Of a stretch of DNA of 64,000 bases, positions 1 through 12,254 are shown piece by piece. Made by a program: the position numbers and the translations under genes. The number at the start of each line of letters is the position of its first letter. Position 1 is the stretch's first letter. The notes under the pieces are model-generated. The model was given only the letters and a program-made list of their open reading frames with translations. It was not told the DNA's origin and did not search any database. The stretch spans positions 152,949,269-153,013,268 of the forward strand of contig CAXKWD010000007.1 in NCBI GenBank assembly GCA_964059195.1, in the 5' to 3' direction. Source of the DNA: Ectobius pallidus. Taxonomy: Eukaryota > Arthropoda > Insecta > Blattodea > Ectobiidae.

Positions 1-224
1 AGGTGTAATGTCAAGTACGTCTGATATAATGGATTCCTCTTTTCTATCAGTACCATTGTTTTCATTTCCTTTATCCTTATGATGCAAATCTATCCAGGTA
101 TTGGATGTTATAATTGACCCATCGAAACGAGGTCCTGTTTTAACTCAGTCGTTTTAGAATTTTGTTTGTAAGTTTGTGTTTTGCAATCACAGTTCTATTT
201 GGTTTCTATTCTCTTCAAATTTTG

Positions 225-830
225 CATGAATGTTCGCAAGAAAGACATACCAAACTATCAACTTAACATTAATGGTAAACCTACTGAACCAAAAGCAAAT
301 ACATATATCTGGGAACTAACATTAACAACCAATGGGATAACTCGCATGAAATTAAAATCCATATTGAGAAAGCCAGAGCCACGTTTTGTAAAATGGCTAA
401 TGTGTTCAAGAGCCATCACCTCTCAAAATTAAGATTTCTACATTGCTACATATTTTCCATCCTTTTCTATGGAGCTGGACTTTGACCGAGACAACGACTT
501 GAGGCATTTGAGATGTGGCTGTACAGGAGAATGCTAAGAGTGCCATGGACAGATAAAATTACTAACAACATTCTTTGCAAAATGAAGAAAGAAAAAGAAG
601 TCCTAAATACAGTAAAATGCAGAAAACTACAATATCTCGGCCATATAATGAGGAATGGAAACAGGTATAAACGGCTGCAAAACATTCTTCAAGGAAAGAT
701 CCCTGGTAAAAGAGGACGAGGAGGAAGAATATCTTGGCTTGGACTTCACACAGGAGTGAGGAACTTTTTTGAACAAGCAAAAGTGATATAGCTATGATGG
801 TCACCAACATCCAGAACGGATAGGCACTAG
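225..830 (+). pseudogene. LINE reverse-transcriptase C-terminal remnant
   Basis: Broken reading frames resemble the C-terminal end of a non-LTR retrotransposon polyprotein. Positions 267-300 read like NINGKP...KANTYIW, and 513-791 is open for 92 codons with MWLYRRMLR near its start and KLQYLGHIMRN about 40 residues in. These are typical of the region after the RT domain of insect LINEs. At least two frame changes lie between the parts. The RT catalytic motifs are absent, so this is a decayed 5'-truncated copy. Family recognition is from memory. Confidence 0.65.
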
Positions 831-2580
831 TAGAAGAAGTTCCCTGAAAAAGATCAGGAAGTAAGTGCTGTGTATTCTGCAATTGAAGAATTTTGCATTT
901 CTGGTGATTTGACCATTGAATAGTGTTTCGGTTTTATATCAGAATGTACCAGCACTTCATCGTTTATATTTGTAAGGCCACTGAGTGTGATCACTATCGA
1001 AATCTGCAGTCTCGACCACAAATTGCTTTATGTAGTATTGGAAGAGTGTGTTGCTGCTTATCATCAATCGAATTAGATGTTTCGAAATTTCAGTCATTAA
1101 TTCCTTTAACCCTTTTCATGTATACTAAGTTCATTTGCATTACATAAACGTAATAAATTTGTGACTTGCGACAGCCTATTCAGGTCGGTAGAGTGAATAA
1201 GGTAAACAAATTTGGCCCATCGTGTGAGTTTATTGTTTCTGCCCAAGATGTTTATGAGCACAAATTATGAGAATTTTTACTTTTGTAAAGGAAGAAATGG
1301 AAGATATTTTCAAGTATCTTTAAAAAAGATTTTGAATTTTTTAAATTAGCTGCAAGTAACTTCTTTTTTTTTCTTTCTTGACGAGAAGGTCTTCCAGAAA
1401 TTTTAAGGTCATGCAGGAAAAAATTAAATAGTAACCTGAAAATTCTTGGGGATTTCAGTAATCCAATAGATATGGCTAGCAATTTTCTTCTAAAAAAAAG
1501 AAAGTTAAGGGGTAGGCCTACTCTCACTTTTGACTTGATGGAGCATTGCCAGACTTACCAACTTATTTAGAACGTAAGTGGAATCATACAATGTGCATAA
1601 AGTTATACGATTTTAAGTCCTCTGATGCAGATTCAGTTGTACACCTTTCACCAGAAGACGCTAAATTTAAAATGAAAAGTAGGTAGCTACACCTCTATGT
1701 TCGAGAGTTTGCTACCAACCTCGGAACTACTGTGGGATATTGCTGATCATCTGACATGTATATAAGCGGAGTCGTTTTCACAAAGGGCAGATATAATTTA
1801 ACACATGAAAAATAACTGCATAATACCCAGAGACAAAACGACATGTGCAGCAGCATTAATGCAAATAAATGCAATTTGAAGCCAAGAGGAAGGGGATATA
1901 ATGAACTCTAATGTTGATTACAAGGTATTCTAAAAACTCAAAATTTAGACTTCAACAAAATTCCAGAGTGCCAGAGAGGCTTCTAGAAAGGCAATCAATC
2001 AAGTACATTGTGTTGGCTCTAATAAACGAGAATATAACTATAGATTATGCATTCGTAAGAAGGAGTGATAAACTACATTTCTGTAAAAAAAAAATAATAA
2101 TCCTTGCATAGTTTTTTTTTTAAATAAATGATACGGAATATAAAATATAATACCATTTCATTTCTATAATAATTAATAATTATTTTACTTACAAGTTTTG
2201 GAGAAGGTCAGACATCTGTACACACGATTTTCTTAGTCGCGCACACACAACCTGATGTCAGAAACGCCGCCATTTTTAATTTAGAAATGAAGCCTGTAGA
2301 TGGCAGCAGGATCCACCTTCTTCCATTAGTGACACCTGTTGAATGGAAATAGAACTTGATGCATTTCAACAGAACCACATTTCGATGAATACTGCATTTT
2401 TAAAATCATTTATTCAGCAGCAAAATAATTTAAACACTATATTTATTAACATTTACATGCTAAGTCTTGTAATTTTAAGTTTTGTAATACAATGCAATTG
2501 ATAGTAAGAATAGACAGACAGTGTAAGTCCCTAGATTGGAATTGATTTCTTCGATTGTTGTAAACCTTATTGACAAGAAA
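831..2580. other. AT-rich stretch, no gene recognised
   Basis: No long open frame, RNA gene or bounded repeat was recognised. Short open frames here have no recognisable domain and look like chance. Confidence 0.4.
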
Positions 2581-2601
2581 ATAATAATAATAATAATAAT
2601 T

Positions 2602-2831
2602 CCGGGGTGCGCGGGCAAATTGAGATGTGTCCATAGAGTTATGGATAAAAATGTTCTTTACATTTGTGTTAAATCCAGTAAGTCATATTCAAAATTGTAC
2701 GGTAGTTATGGATGTGTGCCTCATAGGTTTATTCATCTCTAAAGCTATGTTGGGCTGGTATAGTGTGTTAAGTCACTCTAATTCTCAGTAACAAGAAAGT
2801 GGACTTAACTCTCTTTGCCCGCGCACCCCGG
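2602..2831. mobile_element. 230-bp TIR element inserted in a TAA microsatellite
   Basis: The left end CCGGGGTGCGCGGGCAAA and the right end TTTGCCCGCGCACCCCGG are inverted copies. Both flanks are TAA/AAT repeats (about 2580-2601 and 2832-2877), so the element sits inside a trinucleotide array and the target duplication cannot be measured. No coding capacity. Superfamily not assigned. Confidence 0.7.
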
Positions 2832-3364
2832 AATAATAATAATAATAATAATAATTATTATTATTATTATTATTACGGTATTATTATTTATGTTCTCGTC
2901 TTCTGTCCAGAAATCTAAACATAATAAATGGTGCAAAAATACGTTGCACAAACTTTCTCGCATATACGTGTTAAAGGCTAGCACAGAAAAAATTAAATTA
3001 AAGAGACAATAAAATTTTATTTATTACATTTTCATAAAACTAAGAAGTATCTAGAACGGAAACCATCAGAGTCGATCTTCATGTTTAATGCTTTTACCGT
3101 GAAATAATAATAATAATAATGAATGACAGTAAAACTGCATATTATTAGTACTACTAGTATTACTACGGGAAAATTAAAATATAAGTCGCACCTTGGGATA
3201 AATCGGCACCACCCAACCCACCCACCAATACAAGGACAATTGGTCACTCTGCTTCGCTCAGAAACAAAATACATCACACAGTAAATGCAAATGTGAATAT
3301 CGAATGGACGGAGTTTAAGGGGCGACTTATATTTGAATTTCGCTATACTAAAACTAAAACTAAA

Positions 3365-3657
3365 CTCCGTGGCACTACATTCCTTTAGGGATTTGGTCTA
3401 CCAACCGACCGGTGTGTCATCTACCACAGGCAGATGGCAGGGTTGGGGCATGTGGTCAGCATGCCGACCCCCACGACCGTTAATGGTGGTTTCCATGACC
3501 GGAGCCGCTACTTCTCTATCAAGTAGCTCCTCAATTTGAATCACGAGGAAGTGTACCCCTACCAGACCCCTCAACCTCAGAAAAATCCAAGGATGTACCG
3601 GGGATCGAACCCGGACCGACGGATCTGACGCTAACCACAAGACCACGCCGGCGGCCT
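3365..3657 (-). mobile_element. tRNA-derived SINE, family C
   Basis: On the minus strand the head (from about 3657 leftwards) carries a pol III A-box-like GTGGTCTTGTGGTTAGCG and a B box GGGTTCGATCCCC. About 230 bases of unrelated body follow. A CTA/TAC simple repeat adjoins it at 3657-3675. A related body fragment lies at 58160-58270. Confidence 0.65.
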
Positions 3658-3837
3658 ACTGCTACTACTACTACTTAGGTTATATTGCACGCTTTAACTG
3701 CATTGTAGGTCATGTAATGTGTTTAGTATGTTTGCGTGAACTATTAGTCTATTGTAACAACTCATTCGCGTCATCTGTTTCTATTGTTTAGTGATGTCTT
3801 CGTATGTGGCATTCAGTTTAAACGATTATAATATCCA

Positions 3838-3995
3838 GTGACGTAGCGGCGATGAGTTATGGAAAATAAGCAAGTCCTATAAACCCGGCGTTTGCTTTTG
3901 CGAGGTAACCATGAAAAACCCAAGTCAATTTGGGCGGCCACGAGGTTTGATTTGAACTCAGGACCTCTTCCCTGTTAGCCCATAGGCCTACCACA
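3838..3995 (-). mobile_element. SINE family D fragment
   Basis: Shares the GGTTTTTCA...TAAAGGCAAACGCCG body (minus strand) and a decayed TTGAAC B-box core with the SINEs at 5968, 8400 and 10127. Confidence 0.45.
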
Positions 3996-4404
3996 TCGCT
4001 GTAATTGGTTTAGTGTGTTCAATGCGACTGAGCTAAACTGATTGCATTTCACAACAATAAGTACATTAGGCCTATAGTTTTCTTGTTGCTAGTGGCAACA
4101 AAATGCCATTCATATTTTAATTGATATGTATGTTCTGAAATTCGCATTTAAGCTGTACTTATTTCGTTTTTATCTTGATATCTATTAATTGTATAAAGAA
4201 ATGTTTTAAACAAAAAATTTCCATTTTAATTTTCTCTACAACTTTACTGTGGTAGGTTTTCATGTATCACTTACTGTAATGGATATAATCTAGAAAAACT
4301 GAAAATGGATACGAGTAAAGTGCCCCTTAAGTCATTTTTGCGGAAATACGGATATAGCCATTTTATTAGTCACAGATAAGACTTTACAATTCTAAATTTT
4401 TATT

Positions 4405-4765
4405 AAAATCGTTAGAGCCATTTTTTCAAAAAACAATTTTTTTAAAAAAGTTTTCATGAAAAGTCCCCTTAATATTTCAGTTGTAAAACTAAATTTCTGG
4501 GCGGTTCGACAAAATTTCGAAAAAGTTCTTAATTCAAAAAATGAAGTAAATACAACGAGCCGTTTACCCGCTGTGCTTGTCCACGGACAGACGGACAGAC
4601 GGACAGACGGACAGACGGACAGACGGACAGACGGACAGACGTCATTCCAAAAATACTTTTTTCGGTTTCTAGGCTTCATGAAACGTGCTCTCCCGGCGTT
4701 AACTCAACTTCGATTTTTTGTCACGTTCACAATACTTTCTCTATACTCCGTATAAGCGAGAAAGT
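4405..4765. repeat. Interspersed repeat with internal 8-bp minisatellite
   Basis: An AT-rich repeat-like segment holds about seven copies of the 8-mer ACGGACAG at 4583-4640. It ends in TATACTCCGTATAAGCGAG, which I remember as the end of an arthropod interspersed repeat. Open frames across it on both strands are consequences of the period-8 array. Confidence 0.5.
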
Positions 4766-4929
4766 AAAAATGTATAATATAATTATCCTGCCGGGGTATT
4801 ATATTACAAGGATGTGAGGAATTTTCCTTTATTTCTCGGGAAGAACACAATCTGAATGTGTTCGAAAACATGGTACTTAGGAAAATATAAGGACTAAAGA
4901 GAGAAGAAAACTGCATAATGCCAACCTTC

Positions 4930-5215
4930 ATAACCTGTGCTCATCACCGCGAATATAATAAGGGTAATTAAATCACGGATGAAATGGGCTGGACATGTTG
5001 CGCGCATGGGGGAGGAAAGACTTTTTTTTAACATTGATTGGGAGACCCAAAGAGAAAAGACCACTTGGGAGACCCAGACGTAGGTGGGAGGACAACATTA
5101 GAATAGATTTAAGGGAAGTTGGATTTGCGAGGGATGGATGGAGTTAGCACAGAATAGGGTTGAATGGCGGGTTCATGTAAGCGCAGCAAAGATCCTCCAG
5201 GTTCAATAAAATAGT
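4930..5215 (+). pseudogene. LINE 3'-end remnant (RT C-terminus)
   Basis: Frameshifted coding remnant. In pieces it reads like VIKSRMKWAGHVARMG, then GDPKRKDHLGDP and RRWEDNIRIDLREVGF, the usual C-terminal tail of one LINE lineage. A closely related remnant is at 24971-25350. It has stops and frameshifts and is not functional. Confidence 0.6.
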
Positions 5216-5380
5216 ATGTAATATTCCTTTAGCTTGCTTACTCTATTGCCATTGAGTACATGAGTATTGATTGTAAATATTGTTAAATTAATATGCCGGT
5301 AGTGTTCCAGTTTACGAGCTCACATGGACTATTTCTTTGGAATAAATACAATAAAAATAGAAATAATATATTCTTATGCT

Positions 5381-5511
5381 CATTGTATTGTAATGTGTGC
5401 CATTATCTCGTTGCTTGAATGGGTCCAACTTCTTGCATCCGGTCAGACTGCAGCAGTTCTCATGGAGATCGTCATCTGTTCACAAGGCGGGCAACAAGCG
5501 CTGCGGTCCAG
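5381..5511 (+). promoter_or_regulatory. Possible non-coding first exon for the 15623 gene
   Basis: A relatively GC-rich block ends in a strong donor, TCCAG|GTAAGC at 5511/5512. Its start (CATTGTATTG at 5381) faintly resembles the first exons at 28292 and 44453. It would require a 10-kb intron to the acceptor at 15501. Weak evidence; it could be a chance donor. Confidence 0.2.
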
Positions 5512-5751
5512 GTAAGCAACTATCAATAAACTGTATTATTGCCGTACGTATCAAAGAATAGTGTCGTAATTGTGCCTTTTAAGGATAGTGATGGACATTG
5601 TAAGATTAATGAAATTATGAAAAGTTATAAAATTAAAAAGAAAAAAGTTCATGGAAATGTTCTTCTTTGAAAAGTTTTCTACTGCCTTTACTCAAGATAC
5701 TCGCGAAATGTTTGAAATAGCAGTTCAATCCTGGTTTTTATTCGCGGGAAA

Positions 5752-5752
<1 letters not shown>

Positions 5753-5804
<52 letters not shown>
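5753..5804. repeat. (ATT)n microsatellite
   Basis: About 17 consecutive ATT units. Confidence 0.95.
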
Positions 5805-5806
<2 letters not shown>

Positions 5807-5967
5807 AGGCCTATTATTATTTCCAAATTTGTGAATCTGTATGCTTTGTTTCGCAATTTGAATTTAATGTTTAATTATGTATTGATTTTTTTTTTTAATA
5901 GTAAAGATATATGTTTTTCAGTTTCATTTTGCACGTTTTACAAAAATATCAAATCCCACATACGAGG

Positions 5968-6290
5968 GAAGTGGGCGAAATGGTTGCATCTTGGACTTGC
6001 ATTCGGTATATACCGGGTTTGAACCCCGTGGCCGGTCAATTTGACTTTTCATGGTTTTCCCAATCGTAAAGGCAAAATGGCGAATTGGATATTTGCGTAC
6101 CATAACTCATCGTCTCTGTTCAATCCTGCATCTTATTTGTTAAAAATTGAATATTAGTTGAAATTAATAGACGCCATAATACATCAACAATAGAAGACAG
6201 ATGCACATCAATAGTTACATGGCCTACTACCACAGAACCTGACTCGTGATATGACCTCGACATTCAAACAAGTATAAATACAGCTGAATT
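5968..6290 (+). mobile_element. SINE family D copy
   Basis: tRNA-like head with B box GGGTTTGAACCCC near 6015. The body CATGGTTTTCCCA...TAAAGGCA and the tail GACGCCATAATACATCAAC are shared at length with the copy at 10127-10455. It ends in the 23-bp-arm palindrome at 6271. Confidence 0.65.
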
Positions 6291-6317
6291 TTTTAAAAAT
6301 TCAGCTGTATTTATACT
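6271..6317. repeat. Perfect inverted repeat, 23-bp arms
   Basis: The arm AGTATAAATACAGCTGAATT plus TTT at 6271-6293 is followed after one base by its exact reverse complement at 6295-6317. It marks the 3' end of SINE D and probably arose by snap-back at integration or repair. Confidence 0.85.
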
Positions 6318-6414
6318 TTTAAAAATTCAGATCTCTGCTACTTCTGCTATGCAACAAAAAACGCTTTTGGATAACAGACATATTTTCCGGGATGTGGGCT
6401 TTCAATTAGTGCAT

Positions 6415-7843
6415 TTATTTCCAAACATCTCCTAGCCGAACTTTTTACAGGAAACTTACAGGGAGGTGTTGAAGCCACCACCCTTCAGCTCGAACCGCGC
6501 TCCCAGAGATTTTCATATTTTCCTACCCCTCAAGAAATGACAGATACGCATAATGGTAGAGATTGATAGAGAAACGGAGGCCCGGATTCTAATGACATGA
6601 CATCTTTTTTGTTGATGCTGCATAGACATTTCCAACTTGTAGATAAATCGTAATCATGCCCTCTAGATTATAGAAATGCATTTTTATTAGGTCATTTTTT
6701 GTCGTTTTATGCAATTTTATATATTTTAGGACATTTATTTCAATTTTACGTCATTATTTCGTCATTTTCATGTCATTTGCTTCCTTATTTAGTCATTTTC
6801 ATGCATTTACATTGAGTATATAAACTTTTTTGTCGTCCCCAGCGATGCTGCCTTAACAGTTAAGTTAGGCCGGATTCTAATGACATGACATCTTTTTTGT
6901 TGATGCTGCATAGACATTTCCAACTTGTAGATAAATCGTAATCATGCCCTCTAGATTATAGAAATGCATTTTTATTAGGTCATTTTTTGTCGTTTTATGC
7001 AATTTTATATATTTTAGGGCATTTATTTCAATTTTACGTCATTATTTCGTTATTTTCATGTCATTTGCTTATTTAGTCATTTTCATGCATTTACATTGAG
7101 TATATAAACTTTTTTGTCGTCCCCAGCGATGCTGCCTTAACAGTTAAGTTAGCAGAGTGATTTTATTTCTAACTTTTATCATATTTCAAGTACGCACCCA
7201 TTGTTTCGGCGGATGCGAAGCTTTTCCATGTATAAATGTATCCTTTTAGACGATCGGAGGTCATTTACCTTCGATAATTTCCGTATGCTGACAGTAATAT
7301 TTGGGTAGTATTTAAATAAATTACTAGGCTACTATAATGCAACATTTTTTTAGGATCTACTGTACTTTAAAAACAATTTTCTTACTTTTCTTCTCAAATG
7401 CTCCAATTAAGAACAAAGAACAATTTTTTTTTAGACATACAACATCCTTTCTGCATTTACAGTTTTTACAAAAATAAATTAATTCTTCTATAATTTTGTG
7501 TGTACAATAACAATTTTTGTAAATAAAATATCAGTTCTTAGGTCATTCTTTATGATTATTAAGTAATTTTCTTTAAAATTTTTTGTCATTTCTCAAAACA
7601 CTTTAGGTCATCAGAAACCGGGCCCTGATTATCACACAATGGTTCAAATCCCAGGCGGCACACTTCTACGACACAAGTGTTTAAAAGATGGTCCTACGGT
7701 ATGCCAAATGCCTCAATTCCTGTGGCGAATATGTTGAAAAATAGCTGAACACTTGCTACATCTGTTGCAATAAATATTTCCACGATATTTTGTTTTGTTT
7801 GTGTAAACGGCCCTAGGGAAACTTACTTTGTGGTCGGCCCTCG
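6415..7843. mobile_element. Degraded mariner-type MITE, interrupted by another element
   Basis: Third, 5'-eroded copy of the element at 23537-24215 and 37584-38237. It shares the AAATGACAGA...CACACAATGGTTCAAATCCC core and the right end AGGGAAACTTACTTTGTGG. A second element (6579-7624) has landed in its core. The left boundary is approximate. Confidence 0.6.
6579..7624. mobile_element. TIR element with tandemly duplicated left end
   Basis: Ends GGCCCGGATTCTAATGAC (left) and GTCATCAGAAACCGGGCC (right) are inverted repeats with two mismatches. The first 288 bases, from CCGGATTCTAATG at 6582, repeat almost exactly from 6870 to about 7152, so the left terminus occurs twice. It is AT-rich with recurrent GTCATTTT motifs and has no coding frame. 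No target duplication could be fixed. Confidence 0.6.
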
Positions 7844-7872
7844 TATATATATAGCCTATATACATACATATA

Positions 7873-8148
7873 TGTTTCCAGCGGTTGGTTTAGACATGGC
7901 GCTATAAACCGTAAGGTCGCTGGTTCGATCCACGATGAGGTCGTGATTTTTCAATCGACCTAATCCTTCTGGTGGCACTATGGCCCTGGGGTTGACTCAT
8001 CCTCTAACAGAAATGAGTACCAGGAGCATTTCTGCGAGTAAATTTGACTGCTGCTTAAGAATGACTACCTTACCACTTTTATGTGTCGAATGTCTAAAAA
8101 TCTGGGAGCCTCAACCTCCCGGAACTCTAAAGGCCTCCATATATACTT
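7873..8148 (+). mobile_element. SINE family A copy (diverged)
   Basis: B box GGTTCGATCC near 7920 is followed by the family-A body GGTGGCACTATGGCCCTGGG and GGGAGCCTCAACCTCC. Better copies lie at 44699-45000 and 53268-53558. Confidence 0.7.
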
Positions 8149-8399
8149 AAAAAATCCTCCAATACTGCCTCCTTTTGTTGTTCATGTTTAGGGTAGAAAA
8201 TATTTATGTTAGGCAAAAGATTTTTCTTTTAATTCAGCTGTGTTTATACTCCTTTCAGCTGAGAGTTCGGGATGTCTGTCTATACAGTAGGGTAGGCCAT
8301 GTACTATTGATTGTCAATTTTTTCTATTATTGTGTATTTTTATGGAGTAAATTTCAACTGTTATTAATTTAAGTGGGTAAGATAGAAGATGAAATGGTG

Positions 8400-8530
8400 A
8401 TGATGATTCATGGTATGTAAATATGCAATTCGGCGTTTGCCTTTACATTTGGGGAAACCGTGAAAAACCCACGTGAAATTGGCCGGCTAAGGGATTTGAA
8501 CCAGGGACCTCCCGAAAATTGTGCTGTGAA
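8400..8530 (-). mobile_element. SINE family D fragment
   Basis: The reverse complement carries the family-D body (CACGGTTTCCCC, GTAAAGGCAAACGCCGAATT) and an eroded B box at TTTGAACC. Confidence 0.5.
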
Positions 8531-8867
8531 CGAGGCTAGAGTCCGAAAAGACGCTATTCACATTTTTATGGATAAATGTTTCTAAGTTAATAATATTATT
8601 TAGTCTAGAAACATTAATGAATCACCACTTCAAATCATTCCACAATTACATGAAGTAGCTCTGCTAACTAGCCTGTGGCCGTTTTACCGTTAGAAGCAGC
8701 AAAAAAGAGTAAATCCTGTTCTATTAGACCAGTGTGTTAGTAAAGTGGGTAACTTCCAGTCAGCGACCTTGGTCGCCAATAACCTATACAACATATTACT
8801 AACGCATTGGAGTTCTTAGGTAATACACAGATATTGATAAATTTCATTTTTCATTTTGAGGGTGAAT

Positions 8868-9303
8868 GTCAAATGAAATTTTAAAAGATTTTTTTACCAC
8901 CTTATACCTTCAAAAATAATCGTATAAAGATAGCCTAAATAACCTTTAAAACTGTCATAAGTTTTTTTTGGGATTGCTTTGAAATTAAATAGAAATATCA
9001 GATATTTATTTATCAGGAATTTATTTTCATATCCTATGCAAGGCTATATTGTTAACAGGTTACACTGCAAGAATAAAATATATTTACAAATGCCAGATAT
9101 ACTTGTTAAATTATACACATCGATAAATCTATCATTTGTATAATAATAGATTATGTCACTGTTTATTAGCCATATAAAATGGATTCAGTCATAAATAAAT
9201 AAATAAATAAATATTATGGCAGTTTTGAAGGTTATTTATCTTTATAAGATTATTTTTGAGGGTATAAGGTGGTGAAAAAATCTTTAAAATTTCATTTCAA
9301 TTC
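8868..9303. mobile_element. MITE with about 90-bp terminal inverted repeats
   Basis: The left arm at about 8868-8957 (including ACCACCTTATACCTTCAAAA) is mirrored at about 9213-9303 with few mismatches. The interior is AT-rich and includes a (TAAA)n run at 9196-9213. A 9-mer CACAGATAT occurs outside both ends (8826 and 9303) but its relation to the insertion is uncertain. Confidence 0.6.
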
Positions 9304-9402
9304 ACAGATATATTCACAAGGACTAAGTTGTCTTTGGTTTATGTAATCTCATGTGAATTTATTTATCACAAGTGCCTATTCTTCGTCCGTCTGGAATATG
9401 TA

Positions 9403-9668
9403 CAGTTACGGGAAAAAAAGCGGACCGACTCTTGTAGCTGATTTCAGAGCCTTGTGAAACGTAAATAAATGTAAGAGATGTAACGGAAACGTTTGTTTTC
9501 ACAAGCAATGCAAATTACGTGAAATTATTTCTCAATTCAAGCAATTTATCGGCTGTAGAACAAATTTCAATACATTCCCTGCTATCCCGTGAATGCCGCT
9601 AGGCATGTGCAGTGGCTCATATCGGCAACTTAGATATTTTAGTCGGTCCGCTTTTTTTCCCCTACCAG
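9403..9668. mobile_element. 266-bp Tc1/mariner-like MITE, TA target
   Basis: Inverted ends share GGGAAAAAAAGCGGACCGAC. TA dinucleotides flank at 9401-9402 and 9669-9670. No transposase frame. Confidence 0.7.
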
Positions 9669-9726
9669 TACACATAGCCCGTCACTCTCATTTATTTAAT
9701 ATGAAATAAGTCGTAACATAATAATT

Positions 9727-9915
9727 GTGGGTGAGACGGTAAAATGAAAAATCCCTTTCCCGTGTTCAGGACTGGGTTTTTGGGTTTAAGAGTTAGGTAG
9801 GGGACTGACGCACCCCGGAAACAAATCCGCTGTGAATATCTCCTTAAGGGATCTCCAGGGGTCGTTTGCGACCCGGCAGGACTGTCAGCACTGTCCAATC
9901 TTTGTCCGATGTTGC
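9727..9915 (+). mobile_element. SINE family B body fragment
   Basis: Shares CCCTTTCCCGTGTTCAGGAC, AGGTAGGGGACTGAC and ACAAATCCGCTGTG with the copy at 41452, which keeps its tRNA-like head. Confidence 0.55.
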
Positions 9916-10126
9916 AGGGTCTAAGGCGAAAGTAAATTGCTGGATCTATTACGTAGGTCTAGGATGACCCGTCCCTATAATTCCAGAACAAACTTGAGAA
10001 TAGAACACATCGATATTCTTAAAAAGTGGCGCCAACTTATTTGGGCTCAAGCTGATTCGATAATTTGCCGCATTTTATTATCTAAATTATTTAACGATTT
10101 TGTTGTTGAATCACTGTAAACCAAAA

Positions 10127-10455
10127 ATGCCTTGCGTCTTGGACTCTCATTCGGCAGGTACCGGGTTCAAACCCCATAGCTGGTTAATTTTCACTTTGGT
10201 CATTTCATGGTTTTCCCAGTGGTAAAGGCATATGCCGAATTGTATATTTGTATGTATTGTATATGACTCCTCGTCGCTGTTTAGTCTTGCATCTTATTTA
10301 TTAAAAATTGAATATAAGTTGAAATCAATAGACGCCATAATACATCAACAATAGAAGACAGATGCACGTCAATAGGTACATGGCCTACTGGTATACACAT
10401 AGAAGCTGACCCGTGATATGACCTCGACGTTCAAACGAGTATAAATAAGTTATAA
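10127..10455 (+). mobile_element. SINE family D copy
   Basis: B box GGGTTCAAACCCC near 10161; body and tail match 5968-6290 throughout, including GACGCCATAATACATCAAC. Confidence 0.65.
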
Positions 10456-11583
10456 CTGCATTTTTTTTAACCCAGATTTATGCTACTTTCGGTATGCAAC
10501 AATAAACGCTTTTGAATAACATATTTTTGTTTCGAAACATAAAAATATATTTCTTCGGTGGCTGTGGAAACTTTTTTTTTTTTTAATACATAAATACGTA
10601 GTTTATAACACTATTCCTGCAAAATAGTTTTCGTAGATTACATGGAAAATGTAATAAATTTTCATAAAGACATAAAACATCATTTATTTTGTGGGACACC
10701 ATCCTCCCATACCCACATCCAACTAAAGCTCTGAATATACCTCACTGGAGTTTTTTGTGGTTTTCCTTTGCATTAGGGCATGAACTATTCCATTTCATCA
10801 TAATCATTGTAATTAATAAAGAAATAGACTTCAATTGTGTAGGCGACTGATAAAAGCTAATGATGGTTGAGAACTTCACCCACATAGTGATGGTATAGAA
10901 CTCGTAACTGATTGGGGAACAGTTCCAAAAAAGTGACAATGAATTGATGATTAGTGAATTTGGGATCTTAAGGTGTTCATCAGGCTACAAAAAGACCTGA
11001 ACAGAAAGTACTGTTTGGAGCAAAGCTTGTTGTGGTTGAGTGTGTAGGTTGAGCGACCTCTGGTGATCCCATAAGATGTTCTCAGCAGATTGGTTGTCCG
11101 AGAGAGCCAATCCTTTGCCTATCACTTAAATCCATGGCTATCCGGAAGGGGGGAGGGTAGGGTAGGGCCTCTGCCCCCTCTGGAAATTTTGTTTACACAT
11201 AAATCTCTAAACTAAATGACTATAAGCAACTAACGTGAAGAGAGGCTTAAATTTCCACATTCTGTAATTGGGGTTCTTTGGGCATGAACGAGTTGTAAAA
11301 GCCTAGATACCTTAGATATGAGCATGTAAGAACAATTACTTCCATTAAACTTGAATCATTTCTAGCCAAACATTTTACTGTAACGAAGATAAGACAACGG
11401 AAGTGTCGCATTTTATATGAATATTTAGTACCTGCAAAATTGTAAGGGTAAAAAAGTAATGTGAGTGTACTAGAACAGATGTTTTCTTTGTATCCATGGT
11501 AATAGGTCCAGCTGAAGTAAATCAAGGATGTGGATGATGATGAAATTAGCCTAATAACAATAATAGTAATAATTAGAGTAGTA
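10456..11583. other. No gene recognised
   Basis: AT-rich sequence with short open frames lacking recognisable features. No bounded repeat seen. Confidence 0.4.
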
Positions 11584-11598
11584 ATAGTAGTAATAATA

Positions 11599-11684
<86 letters not shown>
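11584..11684. repeat. (TAA)n microsatellite
   Basis: About 30 TAA units, the first few interrupted by TAG. It gives spurious poly-Leu/poly-Ile frames. Confidence 0.95.
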
Positions 11685-11687
<3 letters not shown>

Positions 11688-12254
11688 GTTGCTGCAGTGC
11701 TAGTAGTATAGTGATGGTGGTGGTGGCAGCAATTTGTTAATTTGCCCTCCCTTGACAAAATTTTTGTGGATGCCCATGCGTAAATCTACATCAAACTTAA
11801 GGACAACACAAACTCTCATACATATAACATGGTAAAAATCTTTAATCAGAGAAAGAGAGCCAGGAATTGAAGGAAAAAAGTCAGGAACCCAGAACATCTT
11901 GGATAGTCAGTAACATTATCACTCAGCCAAGAGGCTGGACAAATGTCTGTAGGTCTACTATGGTCTAAAACTTTTATTGTACACCTTTCTTCTTAGAAAC
12001 TGACTAGATGGTAGTTGTAAAGGCAGCCATTCTTCTACAAACTTAGGTTTCAAGTACTGATTCAAAGAACAGAACAGTTTTGTGGGAGGCTGAGATAACC
12101 AATTACACGCTCCCGAAATGCAAACTCTTACTTTAAGATACGAGAAAATAGCAAGAGTCATAATGAGTGTTTCACGTAACTGTTTGTAGAAATCATTATC
12201 AGTACTGTGATAAAGTAAATGTTAGTGAACACAGTTGTGAATTACCGGAGAAAA
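11685..12254. other. No gene recognised
   Basis: No supported feature was found. Confidence 0.4.

Noticed and set aside
4583..4640. Regular 8-bp repeats resembling a CRISPR array
   Set aside because: Contiguous minisatellite units without spacers, in animal DNA.
5651..6022. 123-codon frame with poly-Ile
   Set aside because: Most of the frame is translated (ATT)n microsatellite followed by a SINE. No domain.
11573..11758. Poly-Leu frame
   Set aside because: Translation of the TAA array on the minus strand.
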